Shown here piece after piece: positions 7,466 to 16,668 of a DNA stretch of 64,000 nucleotides. Origin of the DNA: CBDHFN01 sp965262605. Its GTDB lineage: Bacteria > Pseudomonadota > Alphaproteobacteria > JASGCL01. Made by a program: the position numbers and the translations under genes. Within the stretch, counting starts at the first letter, position 1. Every line of letters begins with the position of its first letter. The stretch spans positions 310,001 through 374,000 of the forward strand of contig CBDHFN010000002.1 in NCBI GenBank assembly GCA_965262605.1, read 5' to 3'. Under the pieces are notes generated by a model, which was not told where the DNA came from, made no database searches, and saw nothing but the letters and a program-made list of their open reading frames with translations.

Positions 7466-8873
7466 AATTATTGAAAATCTTGAAGAACCTCAAAATATTG
7501 AAACTAAAGCCGCGCCCAATCCCAAATTGGTTGCCATTGTCGGACGCACGAATGTTGGTAAATCTTCGTTATTTAATCGCTTAACGGGCAAAAAATTTGC
7601 GTTAGTCGCCAATGAACATGGCGTGACCCGCGATGTGCAAGTCAAACCCGCGCAATTGGGCGATTTGCATTTTATGTGCGCCGATACCGCAGGTTTGCAA
7701 TCGCGCACTGGGGACAAAGAAGAAAAAATGCGCAATTTTGCCTATGAATGCGCCGAAAAAGCCGATGTTATCTTATTTATGATTGACGGGCAAACCCCGC
7801 TTAGCTCCGAAGACCATGCCATTGCCCGCCATATTCGCAAATTAGCGGGCGCAAAAGTTTTATTGATAAATAAAGCCGAAAATCATCATAAAATCGCCGA
7901 TAATTTACCTGAATTTAGCCGTTTAGGCTTTAATAATTCCATTGAAATGTCGGCTTCGCATGGCGATGGATTTATTGAATTATATGATATTTTGCGCGAA
8001 AATCTTGAAAGTGATGGGCAATTAGCCAATTTTGAATCAATTCAAGGCGAAAAACCTTTAAGCTTTGCCATTATCGGCAGACCAAATGTCGGTAAATCAA
8101 GCTTGGTGAATAAATTATTGCGCGAAATTAAAGTTTTAGCAGGCGAAGAGGCTGGCTTAACCCGCGATGCGACCCACCACCGATTTTATCATTTAGATCG
8201 TTTAATGGAAGTGATTGACACCGCAGGGATTCGCAAGAAAAATTCGGTTGAAGATGGCTTGGAATATGAATCTGTCGGGCTTTCCATGCAGGCGTTAAAA
8301 TACGCAAATACGGGTATTATTATGGTTGATGCCAGATATGGCTTGGAAAAGCAGGATTTAATTTTGGCTAACCGCATTTTAGCCGAAGGGCGCAGTTTTT
8401 TAATCGCCTTGAATAAATGGGATTTAGTGCCAAACCAAGCCGAAGTTCTAGCCGAATGTAAGGCAAGATTGCTATATGTCCTGCCCCAAGTGAAACAAGT
8501 GCCTGTTGTGCCGATTTCTGCGCTTACTGGTCAAGGGATTAATAAATTATTAGATGCCATTATAGAATCTGATAATGCATGGAATACACGAATTCCCACC
8601 CATTTATTAAATCAATGGTTGCGCGCCACCACCGAAAGCCACCCGCATAATTCCATCAAGGGTTTAAAGCCAAAATTTCGTTATATGACGCAAATAAAAT
8701 CGCGCCCACCGCATTTTGTTTTCTTTGTCAGCAGAAAAAACTTGATTGAGGATAGTTATTTAGGTTATTTAGAAAATAGGATTAGGGAAGCTTTTGATTT
8801 CAAAGGCTCACCGATTCGCTTTACCCTTAGGGCTGGCAAAAACCCCTATGCAACCAATGAAAAGGAGAAATAA
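7458..8873 (+). CDS. der: Ribosome-assembly GTPase Der (EngA)
   Basis: Der is the double-GTPase factor required for 50S subunit maturation. The 471-residue product has two G domains, with P-loops GRTNVGKSS (about 30-38) and GRPNVGKSS (about 207-215). Their switch motifs are DTAGL and DTAGIRKK, and NKWD lies in the second domain. A C-terminal KH-like domain includes KFRYMTQIKSRPPHFVFF. The first domain reads NKAE instead of the usual NKxD at G4, so its nucleotide preference may be relaxed. The start lies inside the ftsY end (8-base overlap). Confidence 0.95.
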   Translation: MTEIIENLEEPQNIETKAAPNPKLVAIVGRTNVGKSSLFNRLTGKKFALVANEHGVTRDVQVKPAQLGDLHFMCADTAGLQSRTGDKEEKMRNFAYECAEKADVILFMIDGQTPLSSEDHAIARHIRKLAGAKVLLINKAENHHKIADNLPEFSRLGFNNSIEMSASHGDGFIELYDILRENLESDGQLANFESIQGEKPLSFAIIGRPNVGKSSLVNKLLREIKVLAGEEAGLTRDATHHRFYHLDRLMEVIDTAGIRKKNSVEDGLEYESVGLSMQALKYANTGIIMVDARYGLEKQDLILANRILAEGRSFLIALNKWDLVPNQAEVLAECKARLLYVLPQVKQVPVVPISALTGQGINKLLDAIIESDNAWNTRIPTHLLNQWLRATTESHPHNSIKGLKPKFRYMTQIKSRPPHFVFFVSRKNLIEDSYLGYLENRIREAFDFKGSPIRFTLRAGKNPYATNEKEK

Positions 8874-8874
8874 C

Positions 8875-9213
8875 ATGTGTGCAAAACTTAAATGTTATAT
8901 GAAATGTTTTTTTATTTGCGGTATGTCATTTATCGCATTGTTAGTTTTAATGGCTCTTATTCTATTTATCGCAAATGGTGGAGCTTTAACAGGCGCGCTT
9001 GGCAAAGGTTTATACGATATTAACCCCATCATTATTAACTTGCCCCAAGCCATCATACAACGATATATTTGGTCGGATTTATGGATAATTATTTTTGTGC
9101 CATTATTAAAACTTAACGCTTGGAAAGCATTTTTATTGCTATTTTTAATTCCAAGCATCATCAGCATCATCACAAAAGCTTGGAGTCAACGATGCCAAAA
9201 ACAAAAAAATTAA
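8875..9213 (+). CDS. Small membrane protein of unknown function
   Basis: I do not recognise this 112-residue protein. It starts two bases after the der stop, behind an AAAGGAGAAATAAC ribosome site, which makes it credible. It has a cysteine-rich N-terminus (cysteines at about 2, 7, 11 and 15). A long hydrophobic helix follows near residues 13-35 and one or two more between 70 and 105, and the tail is basic. The final codons overlap the start of rsfS. Position suggests cotranscription with der and rsfS. The sequence gives no hint of catalysis. Confidence 0.7.
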   Translation: MCAKLKCYMKCFFICGMSFIALLVLMALILFIANGGALTGALGKGLYDINPIIINLPQAIIQRYIWSDLWIIIFVPLLKLNAWKAFLLLFLIPSIISIITKAWSQRCQKQKN

Positions 9214-9548
9214 CCCCATCAGACCCCGCCGAATCAAAAGCCATCGTTGAAAAAATTACAAAATTTTTGGACGAAGCCAAAGCCGCCGATATTGTCGTTT
9301 TTAATGTTGAAGGCAAATCGCCCTACACTGATTATATGGTGATAGCATCGGGCACTTCGGGACGGCATGTTGTCGGTATGGCGCGTAATTTAGAACGGCA
9401 TCTTGCCGATGAAAAAATAAAAATCCATTCGGTAAGTGGCAAAACTGCGGGTGATTGGGTTTTGCTGGATTGTTATGGCGTAATTGTGCATTTATTTCGT
9501 CCCGCCGTGCGCGCTTATTATGATTTAGAAAGATTATGGGCGGAATAA
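9192..9548 (+). CDS. rsfS: Ribosomal silencing factor RsfS
   Basis: RsfS binds L14 on the free 50S subunit and blocks subunit joining when nutrients are scarce. The 118-residue product carries the DUF143 signature: AADIVVFNVEGKSPYTDYMVIASGTS, here in two blocks, then the GDWVLLDCYGVIVHLFRP core and a terminal YDLERLW. The ATG at 9192, behind a GGAG site, is preferred over an earlier in-frame ATG inside the preceding gene. The classical neighbour rlmH follows by 12 bases. Confidence 0.93.
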   Translation: MPKTKKLTPSDPAESKAIVEKITKFLDEAKAADIVVFNVEGKSPYTDYMVIASGTSGRHVVGMARNLERHLADEKIKIHSVSGKTAGDWVLLDCYGVIVHLFRPAVRAYYDLERLWAE

Positions 9549-9560
9549 TTCGGCAATTTC

Positions 9561-9983
9561 ATGCAATATCATATTGTAATACCGATTAAAACGGCTAAAA
9601 TTTTAGCTTTAAGCGATTATGGCGAATATCAAAAAAGACTGCAAAACCGCCTGCAAATTATGGCAATGAAAGACACGGCGCAAATTTTAAGCAAAATTCC
9701 GCAAATGTCTGGCGCAATTTGGGCTTTTGACAAAACAGGCACCATGATTTCATCGGAAGATTTATCAGTTGAAATACGCAATGCGCGTCTTGAATTTCAA
9801 GCGATTTATTGTTTAATCGGTGGTGCTGATGGCTTGGGCGCGCCCATTCTTCAATCCGCGCATAAGGTGTTTAGCCTTGGCAAAATCACCCTGCCCCACG
9901 CCATGATGCCCCTGATTTTAAGCGAACAAATTTACCGCGCCGAAAGTATTTTAAATAACAGCCCCTATCATTTAGGGCATTAA
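9561..9983 (+). CDS. rlmH: 23S rRNA pseudouridine-1915 N3-methyltransferase
   Basis: RlmH is a SPOUT-fold methyltransferase that modifies pseudouridine 1915 in helix 69 of assembled ribosomes. The 140-residue product has the SAM-binding knot motif LIGGADGLG near residue 95. It also has the terminal block KITLPHAMMPLILSEQIYRA and ends in SPYHLGH, where the family has HPYHR/K. The N-terminal half is divergent. The rsfS-rlmH order is widely conserved. The gene is convergent with the porin gene, with only nine bases between the two stops. Confidence 0.88.
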   Translation: MQYHIVIPIKTAKILALSDYGEYQKRLQNRLQIMAMKDTAQILSKIPQMSGAIWAFDKTGTMISSEDLSVEIRNARLEFQAIYCLIGGADGLGAPILQSAHKVFSLGKITLPHAMMPLILSEQIYRAESILNNSPYHLGH

Positions 9984-9992
9984 TACCATCAA

Positions 9993-11447
9993 TTAAAACC
10001 AAATAATTGCGCCAATTGAAATTGATTGCTCGGTAAGTTTATTGTTAATATTGCGTCCATCATCTTGGATACTAACATTATATTCGGCGAATGTGCCAAC
10101 ACCTTCGGCTAATGGGGTGAAGAAGCCAAATTGAAAACCATTTTCAACCGCATTTTTCACTTGCACACCAGCAGCCTGACGAACTAAATTTGCTTGATTT
10201 GCTGCGGCGGCTAATACAGCAGGGTTAGTTAAAACAGCAGTCGCAGCAGCACTTTGCGCAGCAGCATTACCACCAAGGGTTGCAACCGTAGTTGCAGCTT
10301 GAATTTGCGCTTGCCCAATTACAGCCTTTTGCGCCGCTTGTGCAACACCTTCAAATAATTGCCCTTTTTTCATTTGGGTATTGGTGCGTGTAAATCCCAA
10401 TGATATTTTCGTATATTCGCTGATTTGCGTTAATTTATACGAAATGCCTAAATCAAATGCCCGTGGCAAGTGAGTTTGGTATCCCGCATTAATCGTTTCA
10501 AAATTATTGGCAAATAATCCCGCATCATATAATGGCTTAAACGCTGAATTAAACCCAACAACATTCACGAATTCCTTAGGGTTTTTATTGGTTAATGCCT
10601 TGCCATAATCGGCATAGCTTGTCGCGATTTTCCAATTACCAAATTCGGCTTGTTGCCCAAGATGATAGGCTTTATTATTATAGAAATTTTTATTATCCGC
10701 CGTTGCTGATTCAACATTGAAACTTGTGCCTAATTTAACATCGCCAATTTGATATTCATACCGCAAACCGCCACCAATACCCGAATTATAATTTGTGCTG
10801 ACGCGCCCGGGTTGATTGCCAAAACCTAATTTTAAAGATGGCGTGTTTGATAAATCCGCAGGATTCGTGATATTCGGTATATAATTAACCCCAAAGCTTA
10901 AACCATTAAATTTTGGCGAAGAATACATAATTTTTGCATCATCATCACCAAAACCAGCGTGAACCAAAGCAAATGAAAAATCGGTATAAATTTTATTTTT
11001 ATCATATGGACCGCCCCAACTGCCAAATCCCGCCAATACTTGTGAGCCACGATAGGCATTATCATATGTCCAAGAATCGTCTTGCCCTAATCGGATAAGA
11101 CCCCAATCACCGCCAAAATTTATTGACGCTTCGTCCGATTTTACCCCGGGATTATTCGCATCAATGCCGGGTAAAATATTCAACCATGCGCCATATTTTA
11201 AACCCGCATCAGTTTTGCCATCGCCCTTAAAGCTTAAAAAATTTAAATAATTAGGCATGCTAATATCATGCCCTGTTGCTGTATCGCCACTTTTGCCGAC
11301 TGATTTATCATTGGAATTTGCCGTCCTTAAATCCATGACCACGCCAACCACCCCGCCAATTTCCATTTTTGGTGCTTCACCCGCAAAAGCTGAATTTAAG
11401 CCAAATGCCCCCAAAAGCGCGGTGCTGGTTAATAATAATTTTTTCAT
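9993..11447 (-). CDS. Outer-membrane porin with an unusual Ala/Gln-rich insert
   Basis: The product has 484 residues with a clear signal peptide, likely cut after AFA near residue 23. Alternating hydrophobic residues typical of beta strands follow, and the last residue is Phe (GAIIWF), the outer-membrane assembly signal. The pattern fits the general Gram-negative porin family: EIGGVVGVVMD at the start, the WLNILPG region, and glycine-aromatic strands. Residues about 362-436 interrupt this with an Ala/Gln/Val-rich, probably helical stretch. That stretch has no beta pattern and no counterpart in ordinary porins I know. An AAGGGGA ribosome site and a good promoter precede it, so strong expression is likely. 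Confidence 0.88.
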   Translation of the reverse strand: MKKLLLTSTALLGAFGLNSAFAGEAPKMEIGGVVGVVMDLRTANSNDKSVGKSGDTATGHDISMPNYLNFLSFKGDGKTDAGLKYGAWLNILPGIDANNPGVKSDEASINFGGDWGLIRLGQDDSWTYDNAYRGSQVLAGFGSWGGPYDKNKIYTDFSFALVHAGFGDDDAKIMYSSPKFNGLSFGVNYIPNITNPADLSNTPSLKLGFGNQPGRVSTNYNSGIGGGLRYEYQIGDVKLGTSFNVESATADNKNFYNNKAYHLGQQAEFGNWKIATSYADYGKALTNKNPKEFVNVVGFNSAFKPLYDAGLFANNFETINAGYQTHLPRAFDLGISYKLTQISEYTKISLGFTRTNTQMKKGQLFEGVAQAAQKAVIGQAQIQAATTVATLGGNAAAQSAAATAVLTNPAVLAAAANQANLVRQAAGVQVKNAVENGFQFGFFTPLAEGVGTFAEYNVSIQDDGRNINNKLTEQSISIGAIIWF

Positions 11448-11499
11448 TGCGAATTTCCCCTTGCAAAAAATTTAATATAAATGATTGTAAATCATAAAA

Positions 11500-11529
11500 C
11501 ATATATTATATTATTTTTGCAAATGTCAA
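11500..11529 (-). promoter_or_regulatory. Promoter of the porin gene
   Basis: TTGACA (11529-11524), 18 bases, TATATG (11505-11500) on the minus strand, with a leader of about 45 bases. An overlapping TATAAT closer to the -35 box has too short a spacing. Confidence 0.6.
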
Positions 11530-11578
11530 GCATTAATGAATTTTATTTTAATATTATTTTAATATTATTTTAAAAAAA

Positions 11579-14500
11579 TTAAACTTTTTTTGCTAATTGG
11601 GCTAATTTAGCCGATAAATTGCGCACGCCTTGCAATTTTTTCGCGTTATCTTGCCAATTTCTAACCACGACAAGACTATGGTCAGGTTTCATGGTAATTA
11701 AGCCATTTTGTTCATTGATAAATTGTAATAATTCTTGCGGGTTCGCAAAATTATTTTGATAAAATTGCACAACTGCCCCGCGCGGTCCAGCTTGAATTTT
11801 GGCAATATTTGCCACACGGCAAAATTGTTTAATTGCCATGATAGTCAATAAATCATAAAATTCCTTTGGCGGTGCGCCAAATCTATCGGCGCATTCGGCG
11901 GCATATTGCGATAATTCATGTTCCGATTCAAATTCGGATAATCGCGAATAAACCGCCATGCGCGTGGTAAAATCTTTGATATAAAATTCGGGAATCACCA
12001 CTGATACGCCTAAAGATAATTGCGGTGAAATTTGATAATTTAGTTCGTTTTGTGTTTTAACTGATTTTATCACGGCATTTTCAGATTTTTGGGCATTAAG
12101 CTGTTTTCGGTAATCTGTTTTGGCTTTAATAATCGCTTCGTTAAGCATTTGTTGGTATAATTCCACGCCGACTTCTAAAATATGCCCTGATTGTTCTTCG
12201 CCCAATAAATTACCCGCCCCGCGCATATCCAAATCATGCGACGCAAGCGAAAATCCCGCGCCCAGATGGTCTAAGGTTTTAATAACTTCTAATCTTTTCA
12301 ATGACTTATCGGATAATTTTAAATATTCAGGATAAGTAAAATAGCAATATCCGCGTTGTTTGGCGCGCCCTACTCTGCCCCTTAATTGATATAATTGCGC
12401 CAAACCGAATAATTGCGCGTTAAAAATTAACATCGTATTGACATTCGGCATGTCTATACCCGATTCAATAATATTCGTGCTTAATAAAATATCATATTTG
12501 CCATCGGCGAAGTCTTGCATCGCATTTTCAAGTTCCGTGCCCGACATTTGCCCATGCGCCACAATCATGCGCAAATTTGGGTAAATCGCCCGCAAACTAT
12601 CTTGAATCGCGTCCAAGCGGTGAATTTTTGGCGTAACCGCAAAAATTTGTCCGCCACGAAATAATTCTCTGTCAATCGCTTCTTTGATGGTAAGCGGGTC
12701 AAAAGGTCCCGCAAAACTGCGCACGGCAAGCCTGTCAATCGGTGGAGTTGCAATGATGCTAAGTTGGCGCACCCCGCCCAAAGCCATTTGCATGGTGCGC
12801 GGAATCGGCGTCGCGCTAAGCGTTAGGACATGCGCGGATTTGCCAATATCTTTAATATGTTCTTTTTGTGCCACACCAAAATGCTGTTCTTCATCAACGA
12901 TAATTAAGCCTAATTTTTTCACGCTGATTGATTTTGCCAATAAAGAATGCGTGCCAATCACAATATCCACTTTACCTTCGCTTAATTCTTGTTTAATAAT
13001 TTTCGCATCTTTGGGCGCGGTTAATCGCGATAAAGCCCGAATTTTCACCGCCATATTTTGAAATCTTTGCAAAAAATTGCGATGATGCTGGCGCGCCAAA
13101 AGAGTCGTTGGGCAAATAATGCAAACTTGATACCCCGAATAAACCGCTAAAAAAGCCGCGCGCATGGCAACTTCGGTTTTACCAAAGCCGACATCGCCAC
13201 AAATAAGCCGTTCCATTGGCTCATTGCCTTCAAAATCTGCTATTACATCGTTAATTGCTGATAATTGGTCTTCGGTTTCTACAAAGGGGAATCTGGCGAC
13301 AAATTCGCTATATGCCATGGAATCTATGGTAATTTTCGGTGCTTGATTAACTGCCCTTGCTGCGGCAATCGCAATTAACTTATCCGCCATGTCTTTCAAG
13401 CGTTTTTTCGTGCGCGCCATGCGCAATTGCCAATTGCCCAAACCCATAACATCAAGTTCAACGGCAACATCGCTATTACCGAATCTTGACAATAAATCCA
13501 TATTTTCAACGGGCACAAAAAGCTTGCTTTTCGCATATTCCAAAACCAAGCATTCTTTTTGCGCATCATCAACTTTGATGGTTTCCAAGCCTAAAAATCG
13601 CCCAATACCATGGTCAATATGCACCACAAAATCGCCAATATTTAAATTTTGAATTTCACGGATAAAATTTTCGGCTTTTTTGCGTTTTTTTGTGCGCCCA
13701 ACTAATGCTTCGCCAAAAATATCCGCATCAGTAATGCAGGTAAATTGCGGGGCGACAAAGCCTCTATCAATCGGTAAAACCGCGCTATAATAAAAATTTT
13801 CGCCCTTATTTTTAATTTGGCTAATATTTTTGATAATTTGCGATTGGAAATTTAAACTTGCAAGGTAATTGCTGATTCTGTCTAAACCGCCTAATGATTT
13901 GCTGGTGATTAAAATTGGTTTGCTGGATTCGGTAATGCGCATTGCCAATGATTCAAACAAAGGTACGGCTTGATTCGCCCGTTCTGATGCAAAATCGCGC
14001 CCAAAAATTGCTTTGCCATCAATGATATTGCTGATTTTTTGGCGTGATTCTCCGTCATATTCTTTGTCGTGAATCTGGAATATTTCGTTATTGGCGCATA
14101 AATTTTGAAATTCTTGTTCGTCTAAATAAAGATTATTAATCGGCACAGGGCGATAAGGATTGCCAAGATTTTCTTCGGCTTTCTTATTTGCCAAGGATTT
14201 TTTTAATTGCGTTTCATATTCGGCACAAAAAGCGACCCGCGACTGATAATAATCTTGAATAAGTTCATGGCGCGCCTTGATAGCTTGCGAAAAATTTTCA
14301 TCCATGAATATTTTGCTGGAATTTTCAAGCGCATAATCAAGCAAGCTTGGCATTTTATCAAAAAATAATGGTTGAAAATGCTCTATCCCCGCGGGGCGAT
14401 ACCCCATATTTATTTGTTCTAAAATCAAATCTTTAAGCGCGTTTGTTCCAAATAAATTGCGGTAATTATTGCGAAAATTCGCCACGGAATCAGCATCCAA

Positions 14501-15139
14501 AGGCACTTCGCCAAAGGGTGCGATATGAATTTCGTCTAATTCGGTGCTTCGGCGTTGATTTTCGGCATTAAAAATCATTATTTTTTCAATTTCGTTTCCC
14601 AAAAAATCAAGCCGAATTGGATTTTCAAACCCGCTTGGAAATACATCTAACAAGCCACCGCGGCGCACAAATTCGCCTGATTCGCGCACAACTTCGCTAT
14701 GAACATATCCCATCGCCACTAATTTTGCGCTTAATTGCTCCATACTGATTTTTTGTTTTTTTGCTAAAAAACAGCCTTGATTTTGAATAATATGCTTGGG
14801 CAATACCCGTTGCATTACGGCATGAAAGCTTGTGATAATCAAGCATGGCTTATCATTTTGGCTGTTAAGCAATTCATACAAAGCCGATACGCGCTGGGCA
14901 ATTATCAGATTATCGGGCGAAATTCGGTCAAATGGCAAACAATCCCATGCGGGAAAATTAATTATACGCATATTTGGCATTATAAATTGGCAATATTCGC
15001 TAAATTGCGTAATGCGCACATCATCGCGCAAAATACACAGATTTTTACCATGCGAATTTTGCAATAATTGCTTGATTTGCTGGGCGTCCCATAACGGCGG
15101 CGCGCCATAAATATGGTTATATTTAAGCTGAATATCCAT
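11579..15139 (-). CDS. mfd: Transcription-repair coupling factor
   Basis: Mfd is the ATP-driven translocase that pushes stalled RNA polymerase off lesions and recruits UvrA. The 1186-residue product has the expected order. A UvrB-like N-terminal part includes SFHAVMQRVLP. The RNA-polymerase-interacting region has GDFVVHIDHGIGRFLGLE. The RecG-like motor has Walker A GDVGFGKTEVA, DEEQHFGV, TLSATPIPRTMQMAL and the QLYQLRGRVGR block. A C-terminal TRCF domain follows. The frame is open upstream to 15295, but the ATG at 15139 follows the pseI stop by one base and gives a normal N-terminus. It is therefore cotranscribed with pseI. Confidence 0.95.
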   Translation of the reverse strand: MDIQLKYNHIYGAPPLWDAQQIKQLLQNSHGKNLCILRDDVRITQFSEYCQFIMPNMRIINFPAWDCLPFDRISPDNLIIAQRVSALYELLNSQNDKPCLIITSFHAVMQRVLPKHIIQNQGCFLAKKQKISMEQLSAKLVAMGYVHSEVVRESGEFVRRGGLLDVFPSGFENPIRLDFLGNEIEKIMIFNAENQRRSTELDEIHIAPFGEVPLDADSVANFRNNYRNLFGTNALKDLILEQINMGYRPAGIEHFQPLFFDKMPSLLDYALENSSKIFMDENFSQAIKARHELIQDYYQSRVAFCAEYETQLKKSLANKKAEENLGNPYRPVPINNLYLDEQEFQNLCANNEIFQIHDKEYDGESRQKISNIIDGKAIFGRDFASERANQAVPLFESLAMRITESSKPILITSKSLGGLDRISNYLASLNFQSQIIKNISQIKNKGENFYYSAVLPIDRGFVAPQFTCITDADIFGEALVGRTKKRKKAENFIREIQNLNIGDFVVHIDHGIGRFLGLETIKVDDAQKECLVLEYAKSKLFVPVENMDLLSRFGNSDVAVELDVMGLGNWQLRMARTKKRLKDMADKLIAIAAARAVNQAPKITIDSMAYSEFVARFPFVETEDQLSAINDVIADFEGNEPMERLICGDVGFGKTEVAMRAAFLAVYSGYQVCIICPTTLLARQHHRNFLQRFQNMAVKIRALSRLTAPKDAKIIKQELSEGKVDIVIGTHSLLAKSISVKKLGLIIVDEEQHFGVAQKEHIKDIGKSAHVLTLSATPIPRTMQMALGGVRQLSIIATPPIDRLAVRSFAGPFDPLTIKEAIDRELFRGGQIFAVTPKIHRLDAIQDSLRAIYPNLRMIVAHGQMSGTELENAMQDFADGKYDILLSTNIIESGIDMPNVNTMLIFNAQLFGLAQLYQLRGRVGRAKQRGYCYFTYPEYLKLSDKSLKRLEVIKTLDHLGAGFSLASHDLDMRGAGNLLGEEQSGHILEVGVELYQQMLNEAIIKAKTDYRKQLNAQKSENAVIKSVKTQNELNYQISPQLSLGVSVVIPEFYIKDFTTRMAVYSRLSEFESEHELSQYAAECADRFGAPPKEFYDLLTIMAIKQFCRVANIAKIQAGPRGAVVQFYQNNFANPQELLQFINEQNGLITMKPDHSLVVVRNWQDNAKKLQGVRNLSAKLAQLAKKV

Positions 15140-15140
15140 A

Positions 15141-16184
15141 TTAAATTTCAATATCGTCCCAACATAAAGGCGTGCCCGCCACGCAATCGCGTTTCGCAAA
15201 TTTACCCATAATATCATCACTATATTTCGGTGCCAAGCCATTATTGGGGCGAATTGAGCGGATATTTTCTTGGCTAAATTTTTCGCCTTTGGCAATATTT
15301 TTTACTATATATAAGCTACGGCGATAGGGTTTTGTCAGCACTTCGCCACTGGCGCGAAATTCACCATTGCCTCTGGCTTCGTGGGCTTGCTTGCAACGGA
15401 TAATCATTGCTTGTAATTCGTGGGGTTCGGATGAAAATTCCGCATCAAAACCGCCGTCTTGGCGCGATAGCGTAAAATGCTTTTCAATTATCCGTGCGCC
15501 CAAAGCAACCGCCATCATGGGTGCTTCAAACCCCATGCTATGGTCGGACAAGCCAATAATTTTGCCAAATTCGCTGGCTAATTTTTCAATCATGCTTAAA
15601 TTCATTTCGGATAAAGGGCAAGGATAGCTTGACATGCAATGCAAAAGCGCGATTTCGGGACAGCCATATTTTGTCGCCGTATTGACGGCATCATATATTT
15701 CTTGAAAATCCGTCATGCCCGTGGAAATTATCATCGGTTTTTGGCATTGCGCCACGCGCCGAATTAACGGCAAATCAATTGCTTCTGGCGAGGCAATTTT
15801 ATAAATCGGGCATTCGCATGATTCCAATAAATCAACCGCGCTAAAATCAAAAGGTGCTGAAAAAATCACGATTCCGTGTTGCTTTGCCCACGCGAATAAT
15901 TCACGATGCCATTCCCAAGGCGTAAAAGCCTTGGCATATAAATCATATAAATTTTGCCCCTGCCACAAGGGGTGATGAATTTGAAATTCTGGGCGCGAAG
16001 ATTTTATGGTAATCGTATCCGCGCGGTAAGTTTGTAATTTTATTGCCGATGCGCCCGCTAATTTAGCTTGGGTAATAATTTCCAAAGCATTTTGCAATGA
16101 CCCATTATGATTGCAAGACATTTCGGCAATTATAAATGGCGGTATTTTATTATCGTGTAATTGGCTTATCGGATTGTCATTCAT
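15141..16184 (-). CDS. pseI: Pseudaminic acid synthase (NeuB family)
   Basis: Members condense a 6-deoxy-diacetamido hexose, or N-acetylmannosamine, with phosphoenolpyruvate to make nonulosonic acids. The 347-residue product has an N-terminal TIM barrel: FIIAEMSCNHNGS, AIKLQTY, KIASPEA and GLSDHSMGFEAPMMAVALGA with IEKHFTL. A C-terminal antifreeze-like (SAF) domain starts near RRSLYIVKNI. LW-x4-LYDLYAKAFTPWEWH resembles PseI more than sialic acid synthases, so pseudaminate is favoured. Legionaminate or sialate synthase is the alternative. Other pseudaminate genes are absent nearby; a PseA-like gene lies at 59.4 kb. The start is leaderless by promoter position. Confidence 0.85.
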   Translation of the reverse strand: MNDNPISQLHDNKIPPFIIAEMSCNHNGSLQNALEIITQAKLAGASAIKLQTYRADTITIKSSRPEFQIHHPLWQGQNLYDLYAKAFTPWEWHRELFAWAKQHGIVIFSAPFDFSAVDLLESCECPIYKIASPEAIDLPLIRRVAQCQKPMIISTGMTDFQEIYDAVNTATKYGCPEIALLHCMSSYPCPLSEMNLSMIEKLASEFGKIIGLSDHSMGFEAPMMAVALGARIIEKHFTLSRQDGGFDAEFSSEPHELQAMIIRCKQAHEARGNGEFRASGEVLTKPYRRSLYIVKNIAKGEKFSQENIRSIRPNNGLAPKYSDDIMGKFAKRDCVAGTPLCWDDIEI

Positions 16185-16190
16185 ATATTT

Positions 16191-16218
16191 TATATATCAC
16201 GATTCAAATTCAAGTCAA
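16191..16218 (-). promoter_or_regulatory. Leaderless promoter of pseI-mfd
   Basis: TTGACT (16218-16213)-N16-TATATA (16196-16191) on the minus strand, then six bases to the ATG at 16184. Confidence 0.55.
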
Positions 16219-16305
16219 AATTTATTTTCTTTTTTTTTATACCAGCAATTTTTTATTGATTTTTTTTTATATTTTAGCTATCGTGGAGTTTATTTGGAGG
16301 TAAAA

Positions 16306-16668
16306 ATGGCTTACGACATTAATAATATTTTTGCAAAAATTTTGCGCGGGGAAATCCCATGCAAGAAAATTGCCGAAAATAACTATGCTTTGGCGTTTTA
16401 TGATATTAACCCCGCCAAGAAAATTCACGCGTTGGTTATTCCCAAAGGGCAATTTGAAAATTTAGAAAGCTTCATGGCTTCGGCTGCTTTGTTTGAAATG
16501 CAAGGTTTTTGGGATTTAGTCAAAGAAACAACCAAAACACTTAATGTAAGCCAAGATGGATACCGATTAATTGCGAATACGGGAATTAATGGCGGGCAAG
16601 AAGTGCCGCATTTTCATATTCATATTTTGGGCGGCGAATCGGTTGGCGCAATGGTTGCAAAAAAATAA
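16306..16668 (+). CDS. HIT-family nucleotide-binding protein (HinT-like)
   Basis: The 120-residue product belongs to the histidine-triad superfamily of nucleotide hydrolases and phosphoramidases. The N-terminus, NIFAKILRGEIPCKKI, is the usual HinT opening. The catalytic HxHxH is present in VPHFHIHILGG near residue 110. The start at 16306 follows a strong TTGGAGG site; an upstream open frame is ignored for that reason. Its stop shares one base with the pgsA start. The physiological substrate cannot be read from sequence. Confidence 0.92.
   Translation: MAYDINNIFAKILRGEIPCKKIAENNYALAFYDINPAKKIHALVIPKGQFENLESFMASAALFEMQGFWDLVKETTKTLNVSQDGYRLIANTGINGGQEVPHFHIHILGGESVGAMVAKK

Noticed and set aside
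15140..15295. Upstream extension of mfd by 52 codons
   Set aside because: It lies inside pseI; the ATG at 15139, one base after the pseI stop, gives the normal N-terminus.
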